A DNA stretch of 64,000 bases from Gilliamella sp. wkB178. Lineage in GTDB: Bacteria > Pseudomonadota > Gammaproteobacteria > Enterobacterales > Orbaceae. The notes below the pieces were generated by a model. It was given only the letters and a program-made list of their open reading frames with translations, was not told the DNA's origin and made no database searches. Shown here piece by piece: positions 38,345 to 47,462 of the stretch (position 1 is the first letter of the stretch; every line of letters begins with the position of its first letter). The stretch spans positions 620,001 to 684,000 of the forward strand of contig NZ_LZGK01000013.1 in assembly GCF_001690705.1 (NCBI RefSeq), read 5' to 3'. Both the position numbers and the translations under genes were made by a program.

Positions 38345-39103
38345 GTGCAAAATTTTGAACTGGAACGGATCATTAATGACCAATTGCAAATTAACCGTTA
38401 TCGTGACTATGCACCTAATGGTTTACAAGTGCAAGGGCGCCGTGAGATCCAAAAAATTGTTACCGGAGTCACTGCTTGTCAGCTACTACTTGATAAAGCA
38501 GTAGCATTACAAGCTGATGCAGTATTAGTTCATCATGGTTATTTTTGGAAAAACGAACCTATTACCATTACCGGAATTAAATACCAACGAATTAAAACAT
38601 TACTTTCGCATGATATAAATTTATTTGGTTATCACCTGCCATTAGATGGACATCCACAGTTAGGTAATAACATTCAACTAGCAAAGTTGCTAAATATTAC
38701 AGTTGATAAACGAGAGGATGATACTGATCTGTTGTTTAAAGGTAGCTTAAGTGAGCCCGTTACTGCATTGGAATTTAAGCAACAACTTGAACAACGATTG
38801 CACCATGATCAACGCTCGGTACTATTTTGTGGTGACAATGCGCCATCAGTGATTAATCGTATTGCGTGGTGCAGTGGTGGGGGGCAAGATTTTCTTGAAA
38901 ATGCCGCCGAGCAAGGTTTTGATGCTTTTTTTACCGGTGAGGTATCAGAACGTACTATCCATATTGCTCGCGAATATGGTATTAATTTTTATGCAGCCGG
39001 ACACCATGCAACTGAACGTTATGGGATTAAAATGTTAGGTGAATGGTTGGCTACACAGTATAACCTAGAAGTTATTTTTGTTGATATTGATAATCCTGCA
39101 TAA
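38345..39103 (+). CDS. ybgI: NIF3-family dinuclear metal protein YbgI
   Basis: A 252-residue NIF3-like protein (E. coli YbgI 247) forming toroidal hexamers with two metal ions. The metal motifs are intact: [21 protein letters not shown], and [30 protein letters not shown]. Databases often call it GTP cyclohydrolase I type 2, but its cellular function is uncertain. The start is GTG at 38345, with GGAGAAA about 8 nt upstream. dapA follows on the same strand with about 95 bp between. Confidence 0.92.
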   Translation: MQNFELERIINDQLQINRYRDYAPNGLQVQGRREIQKIVTGVTACQLLLDKAVALQADAVLVHHGYFWKNEPITITGIKYQRIKTLLSHDINLFGYHLPLDGHPQLGNNIQLAKLLNITVDKREDDTDLLFKGSLSEPVTALEFKQQLEQRLHHDQRSVLFCGDNAPSVINRIAWCSGGGQDFLENAAEQGFDAFFTGEVSERTIHIAREYGINFYAAGHHATERYGIKMLGEWLATQYNLEVIFVDIDNPA

Positions 39104-39198
39104 CAAAAGTTGAATTTACTTGGGAAATATCGCATACTTATCGGCAGATTTTTAATTCTTTAGAATTGTTAATAAACAATAACGTGAGAGGTCATTTT

Positions 39199-40077
39199 AT
39201 GTTTACAGGAAGTCTGGTCGCACTCGTCACCCCCATGGATACTAAAGGTAATGTGGACTATGTAAGCTTAAAAAAATTGGTCGAATATCATATTGCCAAT
39301 GGTACATCAGGGATTGTTTCGGTAGGAACTACTGGTGAGTCAGCGACACTTGATCATCACGAGCATATTGATGTGATCAAACGTACCATTGATTATGCTG
39401 ATGGGCGGATTAATATTATTGCTGGTACGGGTGCTAATGCTACTAAGGAAGCCATCGAATTAACCTATAAAGTTGAAAATATTGGTGTAGTTGGCTGTTT
39501 ATCGGTAGCACCTTATTATAATAAACCAACACAAGAAGGCATGTATCAACATTTTAAAGCTATCGCCGAAAGCACGGCTCTCCCACAAATTTTGTATAAC
39601 GTTCCTGGTCGTACTAGTAGTGATATTAAACCGGAAACGGTTGGTCGATTATCTAAAATCAAAAATATTGTTGCTTTAAAAGATGCTACCGGTGATTTAG
39701 TTCGAGTATATAAAACTCGCAAATTAGTGGGTAGTGATTTCAAATTATTAAGTGGTGACGATGCCACTTTCTTAGATTTTATGATTTTAGGTGGCGATGG
39801 GGTGATTTCTGTTACAGCTAATGTTGCGGCTAAAGAGGTTGCGACAGTCTGCGAACTAGTAGCTAATAATCATATTCAAGAAGCACGAGTCCTGAACGAC
39901 AGCCTATTATCATTGCACAGCAATTTATTTATTGAACCAAATCCTACCCCGGTAAAATGGGCGTGTGCAAGATTAGGTTTAATGGCTGATGCAGCAATTC
40001 GTTTACCAATGGTATCATTAACCGAAGCTGCAATCCCAGCGGTAGAAAAAGCATTAAAAGATGCTAATTTGCTGTAA
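39199..40077 (+). CDS. dapA: 4-hydroxy-tetrahydrodipicolinate synthase
   Basis: Catalyses the first committed step of lysine and diaminopimelate synthesis, condensing pyruvate with aspartate semialdehyde. The ATG at 39199 (GAGAGG ribosome site) gives 292 residues and places the Schiff-base lysine at Lys161 (VALKDATGD), as in E. coli. An in-frame ATG at 39166 would add 11 residues. The GTTGES phosphate-type loop and YNVPGRT (Tyr133 region) are present. bamC and purC follow, the enteric order. dapE is also in this neighbourhood on the other strand. Confidence 0.97.
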   Translation: MFTGSLVALVTPMDTKGNVDYVSLKKLVEYHIANGTSGIVSVGTTGESATLDHHEHIDVIKRTIDYADGRINIIAGTGANATKEAIELTYKVENIGVVGCLSVAPYYNKPTQEGMYQHFKAIAESTALPQILYNVPGRTSSDIKPETVGRLSKIKNIVALKDATGDLVRVYKTRKLVGSDFKLLSGDDATFLDFMILGGDGVISVTANVAAKEVATVCELVANNHIQEARVLNDSLLSLHSNLFIEPNPTPVKWACARLGLMADAAIRLPMVSLTEAAIPAVEKALKDANLL

Positions 40078-40116
40078 TTTATTTTTGTCTAACAATTAAT
40101 TTATAAGTAGATATAT

Positions 40117-40842
40117 ATGTTTAATAAAACTGTATTAAAAAGTACCGTTACTAAAAAAACAGTTATTTTGGCGACTGTGGCGGCATTGTTTCTTGTTGGT
40201 TGTGGTAACGATGTAAATTATAAGCGTGAAGTTGAAGGCAATGATGATTATTTAAATTCACCAACCTTAAAACCATTAATCGTACCTCAAGGAGTGAGTG
40301 TACCCGCTGAGGCTGCTGATTTTTATGTTTATGCTACCAAAACAGAAGGTGGGGCGCTTGGTAAACAAGTAGATATTCGGCCACCACTATTACCTATCCC
40401 AACAGTTGCTGATGCTTATGCGAATTATAGTAATGGTATTGTGACTTTAAATGCACCAGCTAATAGTGGAGTGTGGAGTAGTATTCCTAATACTTTAAAT
40501 CGAAAAAATATTCCAATTAGTAGTAGCGATAACAATACCATTCGTACTGCTAACGCTTTTATTTTAAGTGATGACGAACAGCAAACTGTACAAGCATCAT
40601 ATGTAATCCAACGCCATACCATGGGTGGGGCCGAAACTATTACGGTGGCTCTGAATTCACTAACTCGTGGTGTAGAGGATCTTTCTTCTAATCCATTAGA
40701 AGTGCAGCGTTATGTTATTACTTTGTTCAATGCCATAATGGATGATGCCGCACCGCCATCTGCACGAGTAGCTCCTGCTAAGGAAGAAAGTGACAGTAAG
40801 GATGCTAATAGCAAACCAGAAGATGCTAAGAGTGATAACTAG
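40117..40842 (+). CDS. bamC: Outer-membrane assembly lipoprotein BamC, short form
   Basis: A 241-residue lipoprotein with lipobox LVGC (Cys29). The unstructured N-terminal stretch NYKREVEGNDDYLNSPTLKPL matches the BamD-binding region of BamC. One helix-grip domain follows (about 95-210), ending near EVQRYVITLFNAIMDDA. E. coli BamC is 344 residues with a second, C-terminal helix-grip domain. Here that domain is missing and replaced by a ~30-residue charged tail (KEESDSKDANSKPEDAKSDN). No frameshift is seen and a terminator follows at once, so this seems a natural short form. It lies between dapA and purC, as in enterics. Confidence 0.88.
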   Translation: MFNKTVLKSTVTKKTVILATVAALFLVGCGNDVNYKREVEGNDDYLNSPTLKPLIVPQGVSVPAEAADFYVYATKTEGGALGKQVDIRPPLLPIPTVADAYANYSNGIVTLNAPANSGVWSSIPNTLNRKNIPISSSDNNTIRTANAFILSDDEQQTVQASYVIQRHTMGGAETITVALNSLTRGVEDLSSNPLEVQRYVITLFNAIMDDAAPPSARVAPAKEESDSKDANSKPEDAKSDN

Positions 40843-40862
40843 CCAAAATAGGTTTTAAAGGT

Positions 40863-40887
40863 AAGGAGCGAATAGCTCCTTATTTAT
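40863..40887 (+). terminator. Terminator between bamC and purC
   Basis: AAGGAGC-gaata-GCTCCTT followed by ATTTATT, right after the bamC stop. The U-tract is interrupted, so some readthrough into purC is likely. Confidence 0.65.
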
Positions 40888-40913
40888 TGGTAATTTGACA
40901 TAAGGTTATAAAC

Positions 40914-41624
40914 ATGAAAAAGTTGGCTGAACTATATCGTGGTAAAGCAAAAACCGTTTATTCCACAGAAAATCCTGATTTATTGATACTTGAATTTCGC
41001 AATGACACCTCGGCATTTGATGGCTTACGTATTGAGCAACTCGACCGCAAAGGTATGGTAAATAATAAATTTAACTATTTTATTATGACTAAATTACGTG
41101 ATGCTGGCATTCCTACACAGGTTGAACGACTATTGTCTGATAATGAAGTATTAGTCAAAAAACTTGCAATGGTCCCGGTGGAATGTGTGGTACGTAACCG
41201 AGCAGCAGGATCACTGGTTAAGCGCTTAGGTGTTGAAGAAGGTAAAGTCCTTAATCCGCCTACCTTCGAATTGTTTCTTAAAAATGATGCATTGCATGAT
41301 CCAATGGTTAACGAATCTCATTGTAAAGCTTTTGGCTGGGCGACGGATGCACAGCTGGCAAAAATGAAAGAACTTAGCTTTAAAATTAACACCATTTTAA
41401 CTGAACTATTTGCTAAAGCTGGGTTGATTTTAGTCGATTACAAACTTGAATTTGGCCTCTACAAAGGTGAAATTACTTTAGGCGATGAGTTTTCTCCAGA
41501 TGGTTGCCGATTGTGGGAAAAAGATACCTTGAAAAAAATGGATAAAGACCGTTTCCGTCAAGGATTAGGTGGTGTGATTGAAGCATACGAGGAAGTCGCT
41601 AAGCGCATTGGTGTGCCATTATAA
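40914..41624 (+). CDS. purC: Phosphoribosylaminoimidazole-succinocarboxamide synthase
   Basis: A 236-residue SAICAR synthetase (E. coli 237) of de novo purine synthesis. It opens with [12 protein letters not shown], the ATP-binding glycine-like loop, and contains [17 protein letters not shown] (CAIR site), LVDYKLEFG and [12 protein letters not shown] near the C-terminus. Its stop overlaps the ATG of the next gene by one base, so the two are coupled. I see no clear PurR operator in the 70 bp before it. Confidence 0.97.
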   Translation: MKKLAELYRGKAKTVYSTENPDLLILEFRNDTSAFDGLRIEQLDRKGMVNNKFNYFIMTKLRDAGIPTQVERLLSDNEVLVKKLAMVPVECVVRNRAAGSLVKRLGVEEGKVLNPPTFELFLKNDALHDPMVNESHCKAFGWATDAQLAKMKELSFKINTILTELFAKAGLILVDYKLEFGLYKGEITLGDEFSPDGCRLWEKDTLKKMDKDRFRQGLGGVIEAYEEVAKRIGVPL

Positions 41625-42079
41625 TGTTTGCTCAGTTTGACATCTCTTTTTTTGTATTATTAGCGCTAGCGGCACTGTGTTATGTAACTCACAATAACAC
41701 AGTTACGTTCGCGGTATTGGTATTGTTACTATTCAAATTAACACCATTAGCAACTTATTTCCCGTTTTTGAATCACTATGGTCTTACTATCGGTATTGTG
41801 ATTTTAACCGCTGCAATGATGGTACCACTAGCTGATGGTTCATTAAGTATCAAAGATATTATTAAATCCTTCACTACTTGGCAATCAGTGTTGGCTATAT
41901 TTGTTGGTATCCTAGTTTCCTGGCTTGGTACTAGGGGAATATCGTTAATTGGTGCTCATCCAACTATTATTAATGGCTTGATTATTGGCACTTTGATCGG
42001 TGTGGCTTTTTGCAAAGGTATTCCGGTTGGTCCACTCATTGCCGCAGGAATATTGTCACTACTTATTGGAAAAAGTTAA
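41624..42079 (+). CDS. DUF441/UPF0756 membrane protein (YeaL family)
   Basis: A 151-residue inner-membrane protein with about four hydrophobic helices. The pattern LLALAALCYVTHNNTVTFAVLVLLLFKL and GIVILTAAMMVPLADGSLSIKD resembles the DUF441 family (E. coli YeaL, 148 residues). No function is known. Its ATG shares a base with the purC stop, and tmcA begins 3 bp after its own stop, so it sits tightly between two RNA or nucleotide genes. This position differs from E. coli, where ypfJ lies there. Confidence 0.85.
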   Translation: MFAQFDISFFVLLALAALCYVTHNNTVTFAVLVLLLFKLTPLATYFPFLNHYGLTIGIVILTAAMMVPLADGSLSIKDIIKSFTTWQSVLAIFVGILVSWLGTRGISLIGAHPTIINGLIIGTLIGVAFCKGIPVGPLIAAGILSLLIGKS

Positions 42080-42082
42080 TTT

Positions 42083-44032
42083 ATGCATTTTGCTGATAGC
42101 TCCAGAAAGCTATGGGTATTACATGGTGAAGCTGCAATTTTATTTACCAAGTTAACGGTAGTAATTGAGCAAAACAAGGGTGATTGGATCACAGTCACTA
42201 ACCAAGCTAATTTAGCTAGCAATTTGTTTAATGTTATAAACCCAAATCAAACTAAACGTTTGCTAGGTCAAGAATTTAAACATGCCATTTTCGATGCCAC
42301 TGAGGCGTTTAATTTAGATGCTTTAGCCATGTTAATTGGAACTCTCGTTAATGGTAGTGTGTTAATTTTATTACTACCTAAAGATTTTGCTCATTGGCAA
42401 GATTATGATAGTTTACGTTGGAATGAGAATGCTTGTCCAATTACGACGCCTAATTTTATTGCCCATTTAACGCAAGTTTTGGCAGAACATAATTATGCTA
42501 TCAATCATCAATTTGTTAATCAATTTCCGAATATAGATAGCACATTTTACAATTTTCAAGAACAGCAAAATGTCTTAAAACAATTACTGGAAAGTACTAA
42601 AACTATTAAGGTAGTGATTGCCAAACGTGGGCGTGGTAAATCGGCTTTGGCAGGTCAGTTCAGCCATTACCATCATTGCTTAGTTACTGCACCGAATAAA
42701 AATTCGCTGACCACATTTTTTCGTTTTGCCAAAACCACTACGCCATTTTATGCCCCCGATGAATTAATTACCGCCAACCTTGATCCTTTCCCTGAATATT
42801 TAATCATTGATGAAGCGGCTATGCTGCCACTTCCTATTTTGGCTAAATTAATACAATTGGCTATTTCAAAGCACAGAAAAATTTTATTAACCACAACCGT
42901 CGAAGGCTATGAAGGAACCGGACAGGGTTTTTTATTAAAATTATTGGCAGATAAAGCTTGCAACTTTTTTTATTTGCAACAACCGATTCGCTGGCATGCA
43001 GATGATCAGTTAGAACAATTTAGCGATCATTTAATGCTAAATGGCATGTTATCGTTCGATACCCAAATGTTAAAGAAGAATCAAACTATCGATTACTCGC
43101 AGGTTGATCGTCAAGATATTCAGGCACTAAAACAAATCTATTATTTATTAAAAAATGCCCACTATCAAACCACCTTAGTGGATTTACGTCGCTTGTTTGA
43201 TGCTCAAAATTTAATGGTCTGGCAAGCTAAAATTGGCGATCAACGAGTTGCGGCGGCGGTGACTATTAATGAAGGCAATTTAACTGACGCATTAATTGAT
43301 GAAGTGTGGAAGGGCACTCGTCGGCCAAAAGGTAACTTAGTAGCACAATCATTAGTGGCTCATGCTGGAGAAAAATTAGCTGCTAAATTACAGTCGCTGC
43401 GCATTAACCGTATTGCCGTTATTGAGTTATACCGTCGTCAACATATTGCTCAGAATTTAGTTCAATCCATTACTAATTATGCCGAAGACCATGGAAAGGA
43501 CTTTGTATCAGTAAGTTTTGCTTTTAGCGATGATAATTATCGTTTTTGGCTAGCTTGTGGTTTTAACATTGTCCACATTGCCAGTCGTAAAGAGACCAGT
43601 AGCGGTACTTATTCCGTGATGGCGATTAAGGCAATTAGCCAAGCTGGGCACATTTTGGTTGAAAAATTACAACATAAATTACAGCGCAATAGCTATTGGT
43701 TAAAACAAATCATTGATCTTCCATTCGCTCAAATTGTGACAAGTGATCCCGATCAAGGCTTAACTAATGAGGACATTGAAGAACTCTACGGCTTTTGTTA
43801 CTATCATCGACCTTATGAGTCCACCTATGCTGTACTTTGTCGTTTGCATAGTTATAATCAAACGCAAACAAGTAAGATAGACTTACCAATTTTGAGTGCA
43901 TTAATAACCAATAACACCAGTGAATTACCAGTAATACAACAGATGCAATTAACCGGTAAAAACGCTTTAATGCAGGCCCTAAAACAAGAATTAGCTGGGT
44001 GGTTAGGTTATTGGCATTCAGCTCAACCATAA
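42083..44032 (+). CDS. tmcA: tRNA(Met) cytidine acetyltransferase
   Basis: A 649-residue enzyme (E. coli 671) making N4-acetylcytidine at the wobble base of elongator tRNA-Met. Domains in order are a DUF1726-like N-terminus, an RNA helicase-type ATPase with Walker A KRGRGKSALAG (181-191) and Walker B-like LIIDEAAMLPL, a GNAT acetyltransferase region with RRPKGNLVAQSL...RIAVIELYRRQHIAQNLV, and a C-terminal tRNA-binding part. ATP hydrolysis and acetyl-CoA are needed. It starts 3 bp after the DUF441 gene. Convergent gene order with dapE further on resembles enteric genomes. Confidence 0.95.
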   Translation: MHFADSSRKLWVLHGEAAILFTKLTVVIEQNKGDWITVTNQANLASNLFNVINPNQTKRLLGQEFKHAIFDATEAFNLDALAMLIGTLVNGSVLILLLPKDFAHWQDYDSLRWNENACPITTPNFIAHLTQVLAEHNYAINHQFVNQFPNIDSTFYNFQEQQNVLKQLLESTKTIKVVIAKRGRGKSALAGQFSHYHHCLVTAPNKNSLTTFFRFAKTTTPFYAPDELITANLDPFPEYLIIDEAAMLPLPILAKLIQLAISKHRKILLTTTVEGYEGTGQGFLLKLLADKACNFFYLQQPIRWHADDQLEQFSDHLMLNGMLSFDTQMLKKNQTIDYSQVDRQDIQALKQIYYLLKNAHYQTTLVDLRRLFDAQNLMVWQAKIGDQRVAAAVTINEGNLTDALIDEVWKGTRRPKGNLVAQSLVAHAGEKLAAKLQSLRINRIAVIELYRRQHIAQNLVQSITNYAEDHGKDFVSVSFAFSDDNYRFWLACGFNIVHIASRKETSSGTYSVMAIKAISQAGHILVEKLQHKLQRNSYWLKQIIDLPFAQIVTSDPDQGLTNEDIEELYGFCYYHRPYESTYAVLCRLHSYNQTQTSKIDLPILSALITNNTSELPVIQQMQLTGKNALMQALKQELAGWLGYWHSAQP

Positions 44033-44159
44033 ATCTAGCAACAAAATGTATAGACTCAATGATTAATAAGGACTTATTACGTTAATCTTGTAACTAAAGT
44101 AAAAACACAACTACAATTTTAATGTATATAGTCTGGGTTTATTTAATAAGGAAACAAAC

Positions 44160-44978
44160 GTGAATTTTAATGGTATAAACCATCACCAATCTAATAACAA
44201 CCATAATCCTCGTCAAAACCGCTCTGGTAATGGTGTTGACTATTTTCTTAAAGGTTGGTCTTTGGCATTTAATCCTGGGCTTAAGCGTTTTGTATTTTTG
44301 CCCTTACTGGCCAATATCGTGATTATGTCGGCACTTTTTTATTGGTTTTTCTCGGTAATCACCGGTATGGTTAATTGGGGATTAACTTTGGTACCGAATT
44401 GGTTGCAGTGGTTAGGTTACATTATTAGCTTTATCATTGTGCTAACATTAGTTATTTTGTTTTGCTATTTTTTTAGTACCGTAACCAATATAATTGCGGC
44501 TCCCTTTAATGGCTTATTGGCAGAACAAGTCGAAGCTCAATTGACAGGAATCCCCGCACCTGATACTACTTGGATAAGTTTGATTAAAGATTTACCTCGG
44601 GTATTTGGTCGCGAAATGCAAAAATTACTTAACTATCTGCTATGGGCAATTCCAATTTTGCTCACTTATTTCATTCCGGTAGTAGGGCAGTCAGTAATGC
44701 CAATTGTTTGGTTTTTATTTACCGCTTGGCAAATTAATATTCAGTATGCTGATTATGCCTTTGATAATCACAAAATTAGTTTTCACGATATGCGTGTATT
44801 ACTTAAACAAGATAAAATGGATAATCTAATTTATGGAATTTTAGTCAGCTTGTTTACAATGGTGCCAGTACTTAACTTAGTTATTATGCCGATTGCGGTT
44901 TGTGGTTCAACGGCAATGTGGGTGGATCGTTACCGCCACCAGGCATTATTCGCTAACAGTCATCCCAAATTTAACTAA
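44160..44978 (+). CDS. cysZ: Sulfate transporter CysZ
   Basis: A 272-residue inner-membrane protein (E. coli 253) that carries sulfate for cysteine synthesis. Family blocks are FLKGWSLAFNPGLKRFVFLPLLANI, YFFSTVTNIIAAPFNGLLAEQVEAQLTG and PVLNLVIMPIAVCGSTAMWVDRYR. About 25 extra residues at the N-terminus are rich in Asn, His and Gln (NHHQSNNNHNPRQN) and not expected in the family. The start is GTG at 44160 after AAGGAAAC; a later start inside the extension lacks a ribosome site. It ends 2 bp before the convergent ypfN. Confidence 0.93.
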   Translation: MNFNGINHHQSNNNHNPRQNRSGNGVDYFLKGWSLAFNPGLKRFVFLPLLANIVIMSALFYWFFSVITGMVNWGLTLVPNWLQWLGYIISFIIVLTLVILFCYFFSTVTNIIAAPFNGLLAEQVEAQLTGIPAPDTTWISLIKDLPRVFGREMQKLLNYLLWAIPILLTYFIPVVGQSVMPIVWFLFTAWQINIQYADYAFDNHKISFHDMRVLLKQDKMDNLIYGILVSLFTMVPVLNLVIMPIAVCGSTAMWVDRYRHQALFANSHPKFN

Positions 44979-44980
44979 TA

Positions 44981-45172
44981 TTAAGAGTGATTTTTAGGGG
45001 GATTAGATGGCCAATCGTCATCCTCATCATCGGTATAAGGGATAGGTTTTATCCCTTTCTTTTTTTCCAGATAGGATTTGTAATTAACTTTATTTAACGC
45101 TTTAATGGTATTGATAAAAATTCCAATAAGAATAATAACAATTACCCACCAATAATCTTTAAGCCATTCCAT
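44981..45172 (-). CDS. ypfN: YpfN-family small membrane protein (UPF0370)
   Basis: A 63-residue protein with one N-terminal transmembrane helix (WLKDYWWVIVIILIGIFINTIKAL) and a charged, acidic cytoplasmic tail with DDEDDDWPSNPP. This matches E. coli YpfN, which starts MDWLAKYWWILVIVF and ends in an acidic DDDDDWP tail. Function is unknown. It follows dapE by about 107 bp on the same strand, the enteric dapE-ypfN order. Confidence 0.85.
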   Translation of the reverse strand: MEWLKDYWWVIVIILIGIFINTIKALNKVNYKSYLEKKKGIKPIPYTDDEDDDWPSNPPKNHS

Positions 45173-45279
45173 GTTAATTCTCGTTAAGTTTTAATTTGAG
45201 AGACCTAATAAGTAGCTGTTGATGAAGTTATACCAGTAACTTATTCAGTCTCTTTATACTGTTATTGTATATGATAGCT

Positions 45280-46419
45280 TTATGTTAATAATAATTTTTC
45301 TAAAATTCGTTGGAAGATCTGTTTTAGTTTAATGATGTCTTGACAGCTGGCATTTTCATTTACTTTATGAATTGTCTTATTTAAAACGCCAAGTTCAATC
45401 ACTTGACAACCCATTTTAGCAATAAAGCGACCATCAGAAGTACCGCCAGTGGTAGATAATTGTGTGTCAACTTGAGTTAACTCTTTGATTGCATCAATGG
45501 CAGCACTGGTTAAATCACCTTGTGGTGTTAAAAATGGATGACCGGAAAGCCGCCAATTTAAAGTGTATTGCAAATCATATTTTTGTAATATTTGTTCAAC
45601 TCGTGCTTTAATCATTGCGTCGGTAAGTTCGCTACTATAACGAAAATTAAATTGCACTTTTAAATCACCCGGGATCACATTTTCAGCGCCAGTACCACCG
45701 TTAATGTTAGCAACTTGCATAGTAGTGGGCGGGAAGTATTGATTGCCGTGATCCCAAACCGTATTAACTAATTCATGTAAAGCCGGAGCAAAACGGTGCA
45801 CCGGATTATCGGCAAGGTGAGGGTAAGCTACATGACCTTGAACCCCATGTACGACTAAATTGGCGGTAAGAGAACCACGGCGGCCATTTTTGATTTGATC
45901 GCCAAGCACTTCATCGCTAGAAGGTTCACCCACAATACAATAATCAACCCGTTCTTGGCGTTTAATTAGCATATCAACGACTTTAACAGTACCATCGCTG
46001 GCGTCGGCTTCTTCATCGGAGGTAATAAGAAAAGCCACTCGGCCTGAATGGTTAGGATTATTGTTCACAAAATCCTCGGCAGCACATACCATAGCGGCGA
46101 CACCGCTTTTCATATCGGCAGCACCACGCCCAAAAAGTACCCCATTATCATCAATGGTAGCTGTAAAAGGTGGGTATTGCCATTGGCTTTCATCACCAGC
46201 CGGAACCACATCAGTATGTCCGGCAAACATTAAGGTTTTACTATTAGGATCGCCATGAAAAGCCCAAAGATTTTTAGTTTGACCAATGTTGATAGCTTCA
46301 ATGGTAAAACCTAACTTAGTTAATCGTTCAATAATTATTTTCTGGCAGTTTTTATCATCAGGGCTTACTGATTTTTCGGCAATCAAAGCAGTAGTTAAGG
46401 CAATTACAGGTTCAGTCAT
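45280..46419 (-). CDS. dapE: Succinyl-diaminopimelate desuccinylase
   Basis: A 379-residue M20-family zinc enzyme (E. coli 375) that makes L,L-diaminopimelate for lysine and peptidoglycan. Metal and catalytic residues appear in [12 protein letters not shown] (His, Asp), [15 protein letters not shown] (bridging Asp), SDEEADA (Glu-Glu), [11 protein letters not shown] and the C-terminal ETTIHKVNE-like [10 protein letters not shown] (His). I chose ATG 46419 with GAGAACT upstream. An ATG at 46437 overlapping the yffB stop by 4 bp gives six more residues. It forms an operon with yffB and probably ypfN. Confidence 0.96.
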   Translation of the reverse strand: MTEPVIALTTALIAEKSVSPDDKNCQKIIIERLTKLGFTIEAINIGQTKNLWAFHGDPNSKTLMFAGHTDVVPAGDESQWQYPPFTATIDDNGVLFGRGAADMKSGVAAMVCAAEDFVNNNPNHSGRVAFLITSDEEADASDGTVKVVDMLIKRQERVDYCIVGEPSSDEVLGDQIKNGRRGSLTANLVVHGVQGHVAYPHLADNPVHRFAPALHELVNTVWDHGNQYFPPTTMQVANINGGTGAENVIPGDLKVQFNFRYSSELTDAMIKARVEQILQKYDLQYTLNWRLSGHPFLTPQGDLTSAAIDAIKELTQVDTQLSTTGGTSDGRFIAKMGCQVIELGVLNKTIHKVNENASCQDIIKLKQIFQRILEKLLLT

Positions 46420-46433
46420 AATAGTTCTCGATC

Positions 46434-46790
46434 TCATTTTTTGTGAGTAATAAATTGGGCGTAACTTTGGTCTGAAAATCCTAATAAAGCTCTATTACTC
46501 TCAATTAATAAAGGGCGTTTTATAATAGATGGATTAGCTAACATAATTTTGATTGCCGCATCTTCATTATTAATCTGGGCACGCACCGATTCATCCAGTT
46601 TGCGCCAAGTAGTGCCACGAGTATTAAGTAAACTTTGCCAATCAACTAATTGTAAAAAAGAGCGCAACAGATCAGTGGAAACACCATCAGTTTTATAATT
46701 ATGAAACTGATACTTAACCTGATGTGTATCAAGCCATGCAAAGGCTTTCTTCATCGTATCGCAATTTTTAATGCCATAAATTATATACAT
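46434..46790 (-). CDS. yffB: ArsC/Spx-family protein YffB
   Basis: A 118-residue thioredoxin-fold protein. It begins with [17 protein letters not shown] (Cys10 region) and has [14 protein letters not shown] and IIKRPLLIE, all matching E. coli YffB. YffB binds glutathione and has been proposed as a GSH-dependent reductase; it lacks the second cysteine system of true arsenate reductases. The stop overlaps the upstream candidate start of dapE, and the yffB-dapE-ypfN order is that of enterics. The role of the pairing is unknown. Confidence 0.92.
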   Translation of the reverse strand: MYIIYGIKNCDTMKKAFAWLDTHQVKYQFHNYKTDGVSTDLLRSFLQLVDWQSLLNTRGTTWRKLDESVRAQINNEDAAIKIMLANPSIIKRPLLIESNRALLGFSDQSYAQFITHKK

Positions 46791-46930
46791 AATAATGATT
46801 CCAACTTAAATCAATAATAACCAATTATAACAGTTAACTATTAATGTCAGCAATTAAGTGTTCAATAAGGAGGCTAAGCTAATATTCATACGAGGTTTAT
46901 TGCTGCGATCAGGTACAAAATATTTATAAT

Positions 46931-46968
46931 TTATACTGAAACGTATATGTCTCAGGAAACATCTTGAC
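46931..46968 (-). repeat. Dispersed intergenic repeat, copy 4 (inverted)
   Basis: On the minus strand, gtcaagatgtttcctgagac then atatacgtttcagtataa, with the TATAC-gtttca-GTATA inverted repeat intact. It lies in the 430-bp divergent gap between yffB and feoA. Confidence 0.85.
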
Positions 46969-47123
46969 AAAATTTAAAATCTATAGTCCATCACTACTAT
47001 AATTTAAATATTATAGAGAAAAGGTAATTAGCAAGTTAAAATCACCATGCATTTCTATTGTCAGATGATTTAATATTGTATCTTGAGTTTTTAATTAAAA
47101 TGATTGGTATTTTTACGTTAAAA

Positions 47124-47142
47124 AATGCGAATTATTCGCATT
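47124..47142 (+). promoter_or_regulatory. Fur-like box upstream of feoA
   Basis: AATGCGAAT-T-ATTCGCATT is a perfect 9-1-9 inverted repeat. By hand it matches a gammaproteobacterial Fur site (AATGATAATCATTATCATT) at 14 of 19 positions, with symmetrical AT-to-CG changes in both arms. It lies 78 bp before feoA. Nearby is a 10-bp imperfect tandem repeat TTGCAGCCTA / TTGCAACCTA (47164-47183). The rest of the 46791-47219 gap shows only repeat copy 4. Confidence 0.55.
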
Positions 47143-47219
47143 TTAAAATAAAAAACGTTAATATTGCAGCCTATTGCAACCTATGCAGTAAATTCAATCA
47201 GTAAAATCTAGGAAGTATA

Positions 47220-47462
47220 ATGTCATCTGTTACATTAAATCACCTGCCTCTAAGGCATGAGGCGGTTATTGTTCGCTTGTTACCCGAATCGTTAACTTTT
47301 CGTCGCAAACTACTGGCAATGGGGATAACACCCGGTTGCAAGATTGTGGTCGTACGAGTAGCCCCACTCGGTGATCCGCTAGAAATAAATATGCGCGGTT
47401 TTAGGCTTTGTTTACGGCGAAAAGAAGCTGCAGCGATTGAAGTAATGGAGGTAACCGCGTGA
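47220..47462 (+). CDS. feoA: Ferrous iron transport protein FeoA
   Basis: An 80-residue SH3-like cytoplasmic protein (E. coli FeoA 75). Family pattern: RRKLLAMGITPGCKIVVVRVAPLGDPLEINMRGFRLCLRRKEAAAIEV. It assists FeoB in Fe2+ uptake. AGGAAG lies 5 nt before the ATG. Its stop overlaps the feoB GTG start, so the two are translationally coupled. A Fur-like palindrome upstream fits iron repression. It is the first gene of feoABC. Confidence 0.95.
   Translation: MSSVTLNHLPLRHEAVIVRLLPESLTFRRKLLAMGITPGCKIVVVRVAPLGDPLEINMRGFRLCLRRKEAAAIEVMEVTA

Noticed and set aside
40425-40622. Minus-strand ORF within bamC
   Set aside because: Shadow of the bamC frame with no ribosome site or motif.
47164-47183. 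Tandem 10-bp repeat before feoA as a start of a CRISPR or iteron array
   Set aside because: Only two imperfect units, no spacers, no Cas or Rep genes nearby.
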